Below, piece after piece: positions 7,794-15,463 of a stretch of 64,000 bases of DNA (positions are counted from its first letter, which is position 1; every line of letters starts with the position of its first letter). The DNA comes from Polyangiaceae bacterium (GTDB lineage: Bacteria > Myxococcota_A > Polyangia > Polyangiales > Polyangiaceae). The position numbers were made by a program, and so were the translations under genes. The notes below the pieces were generated by a model, which saw nothing but the letters and a program-made list of their open reading frames with translations, searched no databases and was not told the origin of the DNA. The stretch spans positions 50,748-114,747 of the forward strand of contig JABFXY010000105.1 in assembly GCA_013361525.1 (NCBI GenBank), written 5' to 3'.

Positions 7794-8753
7794 TCATTGC
7801 AAACTCTCCTCCACCCTCTCGAGCCCCTCGATGACCGCCTCCGCCGATTGCGGCCTCTTCGCCGGATCGCGCGTGAGCAATCCGCGGATCCAGTCGAGCA
7901 GCTCGTGTGAGACGTCGATCGGCGGGACAAGACCGCCGGCAACGTTGCGTGCCATCTGAACACGCGTCGTTCCTTCGAAGGGTCGTTTGGCTGAAAGCAT
8001 TTCGTAGGCCACCACGCCGAGCGCCCACCAATCCGTCGGGGGGCCGATCGCCTCGCCGAAGAGCTGCTCCGGCGCGGCGTAGGCGAGCGACCCGACGAAC
8101 GTCCCGGCTGCTGTTTGTGACGACCCATCCGGAATCAGCGATTTCGCGAGGCCGAAGTCGAGGAGCCGCAGATCCGTCGGCGGCGCGCCGGTCGGATCGA
8201 GCACCATGACGTTTTCTGGTTTCACGTCTCGGTGCACCCATCCTGCGGAATGAAGTCCACCGAGCCCCTGAGCGAGGCAACGAAGAATGCTGATCGCAAC
8301 GAATGGCTCGAACGCGCCGCGCTGCTCAATCAATTGCCGAAGCGACTGTCCTTCGTAGTATTCGAGCACCAGGGTCGGCAGCCCCTCGGTCTCGAGGACG
8401 TCGAGGACGCGCCCGATGTTGGGGTGTGTCACGTGCCTGAGCGTGCGTGCTTCCTGGACGAAGCGCAGCCGCGCGTCCGCGCTTCGTACGAGGTGCGGGT
8501 GAAGGAGCTTGATGGCCGCGACGTGGCCATCGAACCGACGGACACCTCGAAAGACGCGCCCGAGCGTCCCGCTGCCGAGCAGCTGGACGAGCTCGTAATC
8601 ACCCGCCGTCGTCGCTTGAGCCGAGCCCGCCCAGCCGCCACCCGACGTCGGCTCGGTGTCCGATGCAGCGGCCTCGACGACGGTGGCGCCGCACACGACG
8701 CAACGCGGATTGAATGCGGAATTACGCTTTCCACATGCACAAACGACGAACAT
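7794..8753 (-). CDS. Ser/Thr protein kinase with N-terminal zinc ribbon
   Basis: A 319-residue soluble Hanks-type kinase. The first 22 residues carry CACGK and CVVCG, two cysteine knuckles of a zinc ribbon. After an Ala/Ser/Gly linker the kinase domain runs from about residue 50 to 315: GSGTLGRVFRG, Lys in AAIKLL, HRDVKPENVM, LLDFGLAKS, APEQLFG. All catalytic residues are intact. No membrane segment is present, unlike most PknB-type kinases. ATG 8753 is preceded by a GGGGG-type ribosome site. The stop overlaps an alternative start of the next gene. A sigma-54-type promoter sequence lies about 45 bp upstream of the start, and the gene for a sigma-54 activator is directly upstream. Confidence 0.88.
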   Translation of the reverse strand: MFVVCACGKRNSAFNPRCVVCGATVVEAAASDTEPTSGGGWAGSAQATTAGDYELVQLLGSGTLGRVFRGVRRFDGHVAAIKLLHPHLVRSADARLRFVQEARTLRHVTHPNIGRVLDVLETEGLPTLVLEYYEGQSLRQLIEQRGAFEPFVAISILRCLAQGLGGLHSAGWVHRDVKPENVMVLDPTGAPPTDLRLLDFGLAKSLIPDGSSQTAAGTFVGSLAYAAPEQLFGEAIGPPTDWWALGVVAYEMLSAKRPFEGTTRVQMARNVAGGLVPPIDVSHELLDWIRGLLTRDPAKRPQSAEAVIEGLERVEESLQ

Positions 8754-8796
8754 GCACCCCCGCCGGGTTATCGGATATCCGAACTCCAACTCACCT

Positions 8797-8812
8797 GGCA
8801 AGCGCCGTTCCC
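8797..8812 (-). promoter_or_regulatory. Candidate sigma-54 (-24/-12) promoter of the kinase operon
   Basis: Read on the minus strand the sequence is GGGAACG-gcgc-TTGC, against the consensus TGGCACG-N4-TTGC. The invariant GG and GC are correctly spaced by ten bases and 9 of 11 defined positions match. The -12 end lies about 45 bp before the kinase ATG. Support comes from the bEBP gene next door and a similar site upstream of the caspase gene. No enhancer site was identified. Confidence 0.5.
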
Positions 8813-8886
8813 AACCTGACTTTGCGGTCAGGGGGGAAAACCGGTGCCGCCACGCAGCGGCCTGTCGCAAGGCAGCGGCGGCGCGC

Positions 8887-10431
8887 TCAGCCGCGAATGC
8901 GAGCCATCATGCGCTGCAAATGGCTCCGGTGAATCCCGGATTGGGTCGCGGCCTTGGATACGTTCCCCCCGTGCAAAGCAAGCAGCCCCTCGACGAACTC
9001 TTTTTCGACGCGATGGGCAAGCGCGCTCATCACGTCTTCGAGCTCTTGCTTGTCGAACCGGTCGAAGCCGAACGCGGGCGCTGACGCGCCACTCGAGGGC
9101 GGCGGGCCGTCGGCGCGGGAAGGCTCGACGCCGCTCGTCAGCTCCTCCGGCAGGGCATCGACGCCGATTTCGTCGGATGCCGCGAGCAGACATGCTCGCT
9201 CGATCACGTTCTCCAGCTCTCGGACGTTGCCGGGCCAAGTGTATCGGTCGAGCCGCCGCATGACCGAAGCGGACAATCGCGCCCCCGGCGTCCGCGCGTG
9301 GGCGGCGAGGAAGCGCGTGGCGAGCAAAGCGATATCTCCCCTGCGCTCGCGGAGCGGTGGCAAGCGCAGCTCGACGACCCGCAATCGATAATAGAGATCC
9401 TGTCTGAAAAGACCTTGTTGCACGCGCTCCGCGAGGTTTTGGTGGGTCGCGGCGACGAAGCGGACATCGACCCGCTCGACCTTGTCGGTGCCGAGTCGCT
9501 GGAGCTCGCCGAATTGAATCGCGCGCAGGAGCTTTGCCTGCGTCTCGAGGGGGATCTCCGCGATCTCGTCGAGAAATAGCGTGCCGCCGCTCGCGCTCGC
9601 GAGGCGCCCCGCGCGTTCTCGATCGGCGCCGGTGTATGCGCCTCGCACATGTCCGAAGAGCTCGCTCTCCAACATTGCGCTCGGCAAGGCCGCGCAATGG
9701 AGCGCAACGAACGGTCCCCTGCGCCTATCCGAATTGACGTGGAGCGCTTTGGCGATCAGCTCCTTACCCGTCCCGCTCTCCCCCGTAACGAGGACCGACG
9801 CCTTCGCGCCCGCGACCTGTGCGACGGTCGCGAGCAACTTCAGCATCGCGGCGTCGCGGGTCACGATCGCCGAAAAGTCGTGGCGGGCGAACAAGTCCTT
9901 TTCGAGGGAGCTCGTCCGTCGCGCGAGCACGGAGCGCTGCACGGCGCTGTGCAGACACAGACCCGCAAGCTCGGCCACATCGGTGACCAGCCGAACAGCC
10001 TCGCTCGAAAACCCGCCTGCATGCGGGTGTTCGAGGTAGAGCGCGCCATAGCGCTCGTCCCCGGAGCTGAGGGGCACGACGAGGACGGCTCGCCCCGCCG
10101 CGGCGGCGAGGCTCTCGAGGCCCGAGAGCTCCGGGTCGTCGGCCGGGTTCAGTGAATGGAAGACACGGTTGTCCGCGAGTGCGATGCGCACCAAGCTGCG
10201 GCTGAAACGGGCGGCCTCGTCGTTCCCGACGGCGTCGAAACGTACGGCGAACGTCGGCTTGAATTGGTCTCCTTCGCGGCTGACGACAAAACCGCGATCC
10301 GCCCCGGTCAGATCGAGCATGCGACGCAGCAAGGCTTCGGCTGTGAGGGTTTCATCCTCCTGCGACAAAAGCAGCTTGGCGATCTCGATCCTCGGCTCAC
10401 TCACAGTATTCGCGGTCGAGGCTACATCCAC
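8887..10431 (-). CDS. Sigma-54-dependent transcriptional activator (GAF-AAA+-Fis)
   Basis: A 514-residue bacterial enhancer-binding protein. An N-terminal GAF-like sensor (about residues 15-175) is followed by the AAA+ domain (about 190-410): Walker A GESGTGKE, sigma-54 contact loop GAYTGA (the common Tyr variant of GAFTGA), Walker B GGTLFLDE, and arginine-finger region YYRLRVVELRLPPLRERR. It ends in a Fis-type helix-turn-helix (GNVSKAATQSGIHRSHLQRMM). It has no response-regulator receiver, so activity is probably set by a ligand or partner acting on the GAF domain. The start is GTG 10431; an internal GTG is possible. It sits between the caspase gene and the kinase operon on the same strand, both of which carry sigma-54-like promoters, so it probably controls them. 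Confidence 0.92.
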   Translation of the reverse strand: MDVASTANTVSEPRIEIAKLLLSQEDETLTAEALLRRMLDLTGADRGFVVSREGDQFKPTFAVRFDAVGNDEAARFSRSLVRIALADNRVFHSLNPADDPELSGLESLAAAAGRAVLVVPLSSGDERYGALYLEHPHAGGFSSEAVRLVTDVAELAGLCLHSAVQRSVLARRTSSLEKDLFARHDFSAIVTRDAAMLKLLATVAQVAGAKASVLVTGESGTGKELIAKALHVNSDRRRGPFVALHCAALPSAMLESELFGHVRGAYTGADRERAGRLASASGGTLFLDEIAEIPLETQAKLLRAIQFGELQRLGTDKVERVDVRFVAATHQNLAERVQQGLFRQDLYYRLRVVELRLPPLRERRGDIALLATRFLAAHARTPGARLSASVMRRLDRYTWPGNVRELENVIERACLLAASDEIGVDALPEELTSGVEPSRADGPPPSSGASAPAFGFDRFDKQELEDVMSALAHRVEKEFVEGLLALHGGNVSKAATQSGIHRSHLQRMMARIRG

Positions 10432-10542
10432 GGAGGGAGTTCCGCGAGGGGCACGACGCTATCGTGAAATCACGGGCGAACCCGCCGTCGCTCCCCCCGG
10501 AGAAAAGCTCGATTCGTCGACGCGTTGCAGACGCGGAGTGGT

Positions 10543-12285
10543 CTACAGCTCCGCGGCCGTCAGCGCGCGCGGCCCCGGCGTCACGTTCACCACCGAGCGA
10601 TTGCCGTCGGCGTCGCGGATCATCATACGGATTTCCACGACCCCTCCTTGCCAGGCGGCCACCCCGACGTGGAGACGGAAATGCCCGACGGTCGGGTCAT
10701 CCGAGAGCCAGTGATTGAAGTAGATGTTGCCGAACTGCGGTGGATTCGTGTGCACGATGACGTGCTCGCGAACCGTCCCGTTGGGGAGGTTCCAGTAGAT
10801 GTCGTCCTCGAGGCGAAGACCGAAAAGGCCACCGCCGTAGGAGCGCTTCCACGGGTCACCCGCTTGTTCGTAGGGTTCGCCCACGCCGCGCGTTCCGGCG
10901 ATGCCGGCACCGCGGCCGCCCGGAACCGTCGTCGGAATGAACACGCCCGGAGCGAACCAGCTCATCGAGATGTACACGCCGTTACCGCGGTCGAGGTTGC
11001 GGAGGCCCTGCAGCGCGGCCGCGATGAATGCGGCGGCCGCCATCACGAACGGTGCCGCCGGCCCGGTGACGGGCCCAATCGCGCCCGCGATTGCGTTAAT
11101 CGGCTCTGCGGCACCCAGGAAGTCACGCAGTCCCTGGCTGCTGCATTCGATGTGGAATCCCCACCAGAAGGCGCGCACGATCGGCGCCCCCGTCGCGGCT
11201 CGCGTGCTCCGCGACACGTCCGAAGCGCCCCCATCGGCCCAGCGAATCACGTTTTGGCCGACGTACGAGTCGGTGTCGGGCGTCACGTTGCCATGACCGT
11301 TGGAGCTCGACGCGGGCGGCGGGCTCCAACCCGGAAGGCGCTTCTGGAGCGCCGCTCGAACCTCTGCCCAGTTTCCCTCGTTGGTCGTTTGCGTATTCAT
11401 GCCTTCGTATCCTTTCGTCGAACATCCATTTGCAGCTGCTTCTTCACGCAAGACGGTAAAAGGCCGCTCGCGCTCGAACTCGGTCACGTCTTCCCCGAAC
11501 AGCAGGTAATTGGGGCTTTGGGTGGGCGGCATCACGGCACGGACGGCCTGCCCGAATGCCCTGTGGTTTCCCTGGAATGCGCCCGATGCCCAGACCGATT
11601 TCACTTTGCTGGTGAAAAGGCCGTTTCCGTCGCCGTCCGCCGACAGCTGGTCGTCCTGACAACCCGATAGCTGGATGACGGCCGCACGCACGGCATCTTT
11701 CGGATTGCCCGTGATGCTGCGTGCCCGCGCCTGGTAGACGGCATGTTGAGCCCAGACTCGTTTTCCGAAGTCGGGCTCCTCCGGCGTTCGGAATCGCAAC
11801 GTCGTCGACTCGTATTCCCGCGCCAGGGGTCCTGTCCGTACGAGCTGTTCGTAGAGCGCCTTCCGCGCGACCGTCCCGCTGTGACAGCTGTCGGACAGCA
11901 CGAAGATGCGGACGCCTCGCTCGAAGCGCGCGAGTTTTTCGTAGATCTCGTCGTCGAGGAGCATTCGGTCGAACAAGACCCACGTCTCGTCGAGCGAATC
12001 GGCCTCGTCGCCGGATTCGTCGGGGACCTGCGCGCCGTGCCCGGCATACGTGAGAAGGAACGTATCGCGCGCCTTCAGGCTGCGCGCCGCGGTTTCCAGC
12101 GCCTCGAGGACACACGACGCGGTGGCTTCGCGGTCGAGCAGCACGGTGGCGTCGTATCCGGCGCCGCGCGCGAGCGCGGCCATGTCGCGCGCGTCGTTGT
12201 GGCACCCACTGAGCGGCAGCGGACTGCCGTAGTGGGCCGGGTCGACTGCATTGAGGCCTATGTGAAGCGAACGTGCCTGGGCCAT
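10543..12285 (-). CDS. Metacaspase-like caspase-family protease with hydrophobic C-terminal domain
   Basis: A 580-residue protein starting at ATG 12285 with an AAAGGAG ribosome site. Residues 5-285 form a caspase-fold p20/p10 region: catalytic His83 in LTYAGHGAQ, Cys134 in VLSDSCHSG, an acidic stretch (about 89-113) and the late GCQDDQLSADGDGNG typical of metacaspases and orthocaspases, which cut after Arg or Lys. There is no signal peptide. Residues 296-580 are an extra domain I cannot assign. It contains a 40-residue Ala/Ile/Pro-rich hydrophobic stretch (about 389-428) that could enter a membrane, then a beta-rich tail. Met296 is preceded by AAAGGA at ribosome-site distance, so the domain may also be made alone, or released by self-cleavage. 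A candidate sigma-54 promoter lies upstream. Confidence 0.9.
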   Translation of the reverse strand: MAQARSLHIGLNAVDPAHYGSPLPLSGCHNDARDMAALARGAGYDATVLLDREATASCVLEALETAARSLKARDTFLLTYAGHGAQVPDESGDEADSLDETWVLFDRMLLDDEIYEKLARFERGVRIFVLSDSCHSGTVARKALYEQLVRTGPLAREYESTTLRFRTPEEPDFGKRVWAQHAVYQARARSITGNPKDAVRAAVIQLSGCQDDQLSADGDGNGLFTSKVKSVWASGAFQGNHRAFGQAVRAVMPPTQSPNYLLFGEDVTEFERERPFTVLREEAAANGCSTKGYEGMNTQTTNEGNWAEVRAALQKRLPGWSPPPASSSNGHGNVTPDTDSYVGQNVIRWADGGASDVSRSTRAATGAPIVRAFWWGFHIECSSQGLRDFLGAAEPINAIAGAIGPVTGPAAPFVMAAAAFIAAALQGLRNLDRGNGVYISMSWFAPGVFIPTTVPGGRGAGIAGTRGVGEPYEQAGDPWKRSYGGGLFGLRLEDDIYWNLPNGTVREHVIVHTNPPQFGNIYFNHWLSDDPTVGHFRLHVGVAAWQGGVVEIRMMIRDADGNRSVVNVTPGPRALTAAEL

Positions 12286-12348
12286 CCGAGTCTCCTTTTG
12301 AGCGCCCCGCCTCGCCGAACGCGGCGGTGGTTGTGGCGGGGCGGACAT

Positions 12349-12364
12349 GGCAATGGCCATGCCG
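12349..12364 (-). promoter_or_regulatory. Candidate sigma-54 (-24/-12) promoter of the caspase gene
   Basis: On the minus strand the site reads CGGCATG-gcca-TTGC, matching 9 of 11 defined positions of TGGCACG-N4-TTGC, with GG and GC separated by ten bases. It lies about 65 bp before the caspase ATG. A sigma-54 activator gene is directly downstream of the caspase gene, and a second similar site precedes the kinase operon. The centre ATGGCCAT is itself palindromic, so other uses are possible. Confidence 0.5.
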
Positions 12365-12465
12365 AGTCGGGCCATCAGCCCGACGCCTCGGAGATGCGCA
12401 AAATGGCCTCGCACGGGTGCCGCCGCTCGGCGGCACGCCTTCGTGCAGCGGCAATTACAGGGATA

Positions 12466-13665
12466 TTACCGCGGTGACGGGTATTGCCTGTCGATGAAGC
12501 ACAGGCCTTCGCCGCCGTTCATGTGTCCCTGCGTGCTTTGCACATAACGGACGTAATCGAGGTAATCGCGGAATCCATCCGATGGATCCTGCGCCGGGCC
12601 GACCGGGATCGAGCCGACGTCGAATGCGCGGTCCGTCCCCGCAGGGAGCGGCGAGCCATCGCAGCTCCTCCACGGCAGGTTCGCTCCCGATACGTCCTCG
12701 AACCCGGTCGGATCCACGCCGGCGAGGGCCTCCGTCGTGAGCACGGCGTCGTCTGCGGCGCCGACGAGGCGCGCTGCGAATTGATCGAAGTAGATGGGCG
12801 GCTCGTGCTGCACGGCGGAGTAGAACGGGTGCTCGATGTGCACGGTGATCTGCGCGACCGAGGCCTGATTGGTGAGGATCGAAATACCGCGTTGGAACTC
12901 CTCGTCGGGCAGAGGATCTCCATCGTTGTTTTCGTTTTGGCAATTGCGGTAATGGACGGGCGTGTCGAACCCGAGCTTGAACCGCACCGTCTTCGGGACG
13001 GCCTCGAAATCGTAGGCCGGGTCGGCGCTCTCACACGTCGAGCCGCCTTGGAAGGTCGCCGTGCCGACGTAATAAACCGAATACCCACCAGCTACCGCCT
13101 CGTCGTACGCAGCGAGCGCGTCGGGATCGTCGGCGAACCCGATGGGCGCCGCATCGGCGGAGGCGGGTACGAAGCTGAAGCTGAATGCGTAACGTCGATC
13201 CGAATCGAAGGACGCTCCGTCGTTCAGATTCCGGTCTTCGATGACGCCGAGTAGATGAGCCGTCCCTTCACCGCCGACACCGGGACGATCTCCGTCACGG
13301 GCGACATCGACGGCCCACGGGCCGACAAGCTCTGCGACGTCGGCCCCCGTCTGCGATTGATCGCTCGGGCTGACGTCGGGATTGTCCGATAGCCACGCGC
13401 GGCCCACGGTGACGAAGACGTGGTCGAACGTGATTGCCCATCCGTCGACGAACGTCACCTCGCTGCCCGTCGGGAAGTCGAACCCGTCCGTCGCGAGCTC
13501 CTCACCGGAGATCTGAACCTCGACGGTGCCGCTTTCCGCCGGACCCCCGCCACCGGCGCCCCCGGTGCCGTCATCGCCGCAGCCGGCGCCGAACCCGAGC
13601 GCGACGCTTCCGCCGAAGACGAGCATCGCACTGAAACAAGAGACGCTCCGCAAGCTCGCTGTCAT
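12466..13665 (-). CDS. Secreted lipoprotein, unknown, linked to TonB receptor cluster
   Basis: A 399-residue lipoprotein. A basic, hydrophobic signal ends in the lipobox FGAGC, followed by a Gly-rich spacer and a beta-rich mature part. Scattered cysteines (STCESAD, RNCQNEN, RSCDGS) could form disulfides. An ELATDGFDFPTGSEVTFVDG opening and WAITFDHVFVTV are notable, but I know no named family. It resembles in composition the smaller lipoprotein at 14669. A palindromic operator about 30-47 bp before its ATG is nearly identical to one at the same distance before the TonB-dependent receptor, so the two are probably co-regulated and this protein may help capture or deliver the receptor's substrate. 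That role is inferred. Confidence 0.82.
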   Translation of the reverse strand: MTASLRSVSCFSAMLVFGGSVALGFGAGCGDDGTGGAGGGGPAESGTVEVQISGEELATDGFDFPTGSEVTFVDGWAITFDHVFVTVGRAWLSDNPDVSPSDQSQTGADVAELVGPWAVDVARDGDRPGVGGEGTAHLLGVIEDRNLNDGASFDSDRRYAFSFSFVPASADAAPIGFADDPDALAAYDEAVAGGYSVYYVGTATFQGGSTCESADPAYDFEAVPKTVRFKLGFDTPVHYRNCQNENNDGDPLPDEEFQRGISILTNQASVAQITVHIEHPFYSAVQHEPPIYFDQFAARLVGAADDAVLTTEALAGVDPTGFEDVSGANLPWRSCDGSPLPAGTDRAFDVGSIPVGPAQDPSDGFRDYLDYVRYVQSTQGHMNGGEGLCFIDRQYPSPR

Positions 13666-13693
13666 GCGAGCTTCTTCTCACATCGGATTGTCA

Positions 13694-13712
13694 GATGCAA
13701 CAGAGTTACATC
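13694..13712 (-). promoter_or_regulatory. Palindromic operator shared with the TonB receptor gene
   Basis: An inverted repeat, GATGCAAC-AGA-GTTACATC, with 7 of 8 arm positions paired, lying 29-47 bp upstream of the lipoprotein start. Fourteen of 17 core positions match the site at 18056-18072. This looks like the site of a dimeric repressor, perhaps a Fur/Zur-type metal sensor, which would suit a TonB receptor regulon. The regulator itself is not identified. Confidence 0.55.
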
Positions 13713-13713
13713 T

Positions 13714-14556
13714 TCAGCTCTTCTTCGACTTCCTCGGCTTCACGAGGACCGTCTGCCCCTCTCGTGCGGCAAACGACGTCGGCATGAGCTCCTTCGCGGC
13801 ACGCTCCACCTTTCGCATGAAGCGATCGTCGTGATCGGGATCGTGGTGGAAGATGGCGAGCCGCCGGACATTCGCGCGTTTGCAGAGGCGTACGGCCTCC
13901 TGCCATGTCGAGTGCCCCCACCCGACCTTCGCGTTGAACTCGTCATCGGAATACGTGCAGTCATAAATGAGGAGATCGGCGCCTTCGACGAGACCGAGGA
14001 TGTTTTGATCGGGCTTGTCCGGGATGTGCTCCGTATCGGTGACGTAACAGACGGACGCGCCGCCGTGCTCGATCCGATAGCCGGTCGCGCCGTTCGGGTG
14101 ATTCAACGGGGCGGTCTGCACGACGACGTCGGGGAACAGGTTGAACCGATCGCCGGCCTGGAAGTCCTCGAACGCGAGGTTGCCGCGCATGATCTCCAGA
14201 GGAACGGGGAAGTTCGGCTCGGCCATTTGACCTGCCAGCACGGTGCGAATGCCGCCGACGCTCGCCGGGAGGTGTCCTGCGAGGATGCGAAAGGAGTGTT
14301 TGGGATCGAACGCCGGCGTAAAGAACGGAAAGCCTTGGATGTGGTCCCAATGCGTGTGGGAGAGAAGCAGCGTCCCATTTCGCAGGTCGCGCTTCATGAA
14401 GCTCGCGCCGAGGGTTCGAATCCCCGTTCCAGCGTCGAAGATGACGTGCCGGCCCCCGAGCTCGAGCTCGACGCAGGACGTGTTTCCGCCGTAACGCAGG
14501 TGGGTCTTCGCTGGACAGGCGATGCTCCCACGAACACCCCAAAAAGAGATCCGCAT
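13714..14556 (-). CDS. MBL-fold metallo-hydrolase
   Basis: A 280-residue metallo-beta-lactamase-fold hydrolase. The metal motif HTHWDH is at about residues 67-72, preceded by FDAGTGIR, with further likely ligands in YVTDTEH and IFHHDPDHDD. The opening ISFWGVRGS together with RYGGNTSCVEL marks a common bacterial subgroup related to RNase Z, PhnP and cyclic-nucleotide phosphodiesterases. The substrate is unknown; a phosphodiester is the best guess. It has no signal peptide and so acts in the cytoplasm. ATG 14556 was chosen because the conserved fold begins there; upstream in-frame sequence is antisense shadow. It lies between two TonB-cluster lipoproteins on the same strand, and may just be a bystander. 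Confidence 0.85.
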   Translation of the reverse strand: MRISFWGVRGSIACPAKTHLRYGGNTSCVELELGGRHVIFDAGTGIRTLGASFMKRDLRNGTLLLSHTHWDHIQGFPFFTPAFDPKHSFRILAGHLPASVGGIRTVLAGQMAEPNFPVPLEIMRGNLAFEDFQAGDRFNLFPDVVVQTAPLNHPNGATGYRIEHGGASVCYVTDTEHIPDKPDQNILGLVEGADLLIYDCTYSDDEFNAKVGWGHSTWQEAVRLCKRANVRRLAIFHHDPDHDDRFMRKVERAAKELMPTSFAAREGQTVLVKPRKSKKS

Positions 14557-14668
14557 GGTCAGGGTGGGCCCGCGAGGGGCCCCGGTCGACAAGATTACCC
14601 GACCGCGGTCACGCGTGTGGACTTCCCTGCGAGCCCGCCGAATCGGGGGGGAAGTGCGCCACCGGCGG

Positions 14669-15463
14669 CTACTCGTCCCAGCGGACGTCGTACACGCCGC
14701 TGTTCGCTCGAAGGCCGTTGAAGAGGTTTCGACTCGGCTGATCGAGCGAGTCGTCCCGGAACCGGTAGAGCGGAGGGTCGTCGTCGACGAGCTCCAGCTC
14801 GTCGAACTCCACGTTCGAGAACCATCCCGCGGGATCGATCCGAACGACGAGCGAGCCACCGTCGGTCGGCTTCAGGTCGACCGCGATCGGCGTGACGATG
14901 CGCTGCTTGCAGATCGGGTTCACGCCGGGCTGTGACGGATCGGTCGAGGGTATGACGCGGCTTTCGCTGATGGTGATCGTCGCATCGAACGGAAACGTTT
15001 CGCCGTCCTTGGTCGCCTCGCCCTCGACCGACGCGACGACGGTCGGATCGGTCTCGGCGTCGATGTCCCCGCCGGAGAGCCAGATCTCCGCGGTCTTCGC
15101 GCGATCGGTCGTCGCGAAGCCCTGGACGGGGAAGGGCTGTAGCGTCGGCTCGAGCACGTCGACGTCGAACCCACCGGGAACCTCGGCGACGTATTGCCCC
15201 GCGAGGTAACAGCTCGTGTCGGCGCCGACCGAGGTCTGCACGCTTTTGTTCAAGTAGACGGCGCCGACATGCAACACCGCGCGGCGAAGCGTGACCGTGT
15301 AGCCGCGCGGCGATTCGAAGACGTAGGCCTCGCCGCCCGACGCAGCTTCAGGGCCGGCCGCGAATGCATCGAATTCGATCAGCTCGCCGCCCGTCGATGC
15401 GTTGCAGCTCGCTGCGACGACCGCCACCGCGAGCAACATGCCATTATCGAGGCTGCGCTTCAT
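14669..15463 (-). CDS. Lipoprotein coupled to TonB-dependent receptor
   Basis: A 264-residue lipoprotein whose ATG overlaps the stop of the upstream receptor gene (ATGA) and has a GGAGGAG ribosome site, so the two are translationally coupled. The signal ends in a VVAASC lipobox. The mature part is beta-rich with two cysteines (SCYLAG, ICKQR). Segments such as YTVTLRRAVLHVGAVYLN suggest a surface or periplasmic binding module similar in style to the lipoprotein at 12466. The direct coupling to an outer-membrane TonB receptor points to a substrate-binding partner, as surface lipoproteins do for many TonB receptors. The ligand is unknown. Confidence 0.82.
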   Translation of the reverse strand: MKRSLDNGMLLAVAVVAASCNASTGGELIEFDAFAAGPEAASGGEAYVFESPRGYTVTLRRAVLHVGAVYLNKSVQTSVGADTSCYLAGQYVAEVPGGFDVDVLEPTLQPFPVQGFATTDRAKTAEIWLSGGDIDAETDPTVVASVEGEATKDGETFPFDATITISESRVIPSTDPSQPGVNPICKQRIVTPIAVDLKPTDGGSLVVRIDPAGWFSNVEFDELELVDDDPPLYRFRDDSLDQPSRNLFNGLRANSGVYDVRWDE

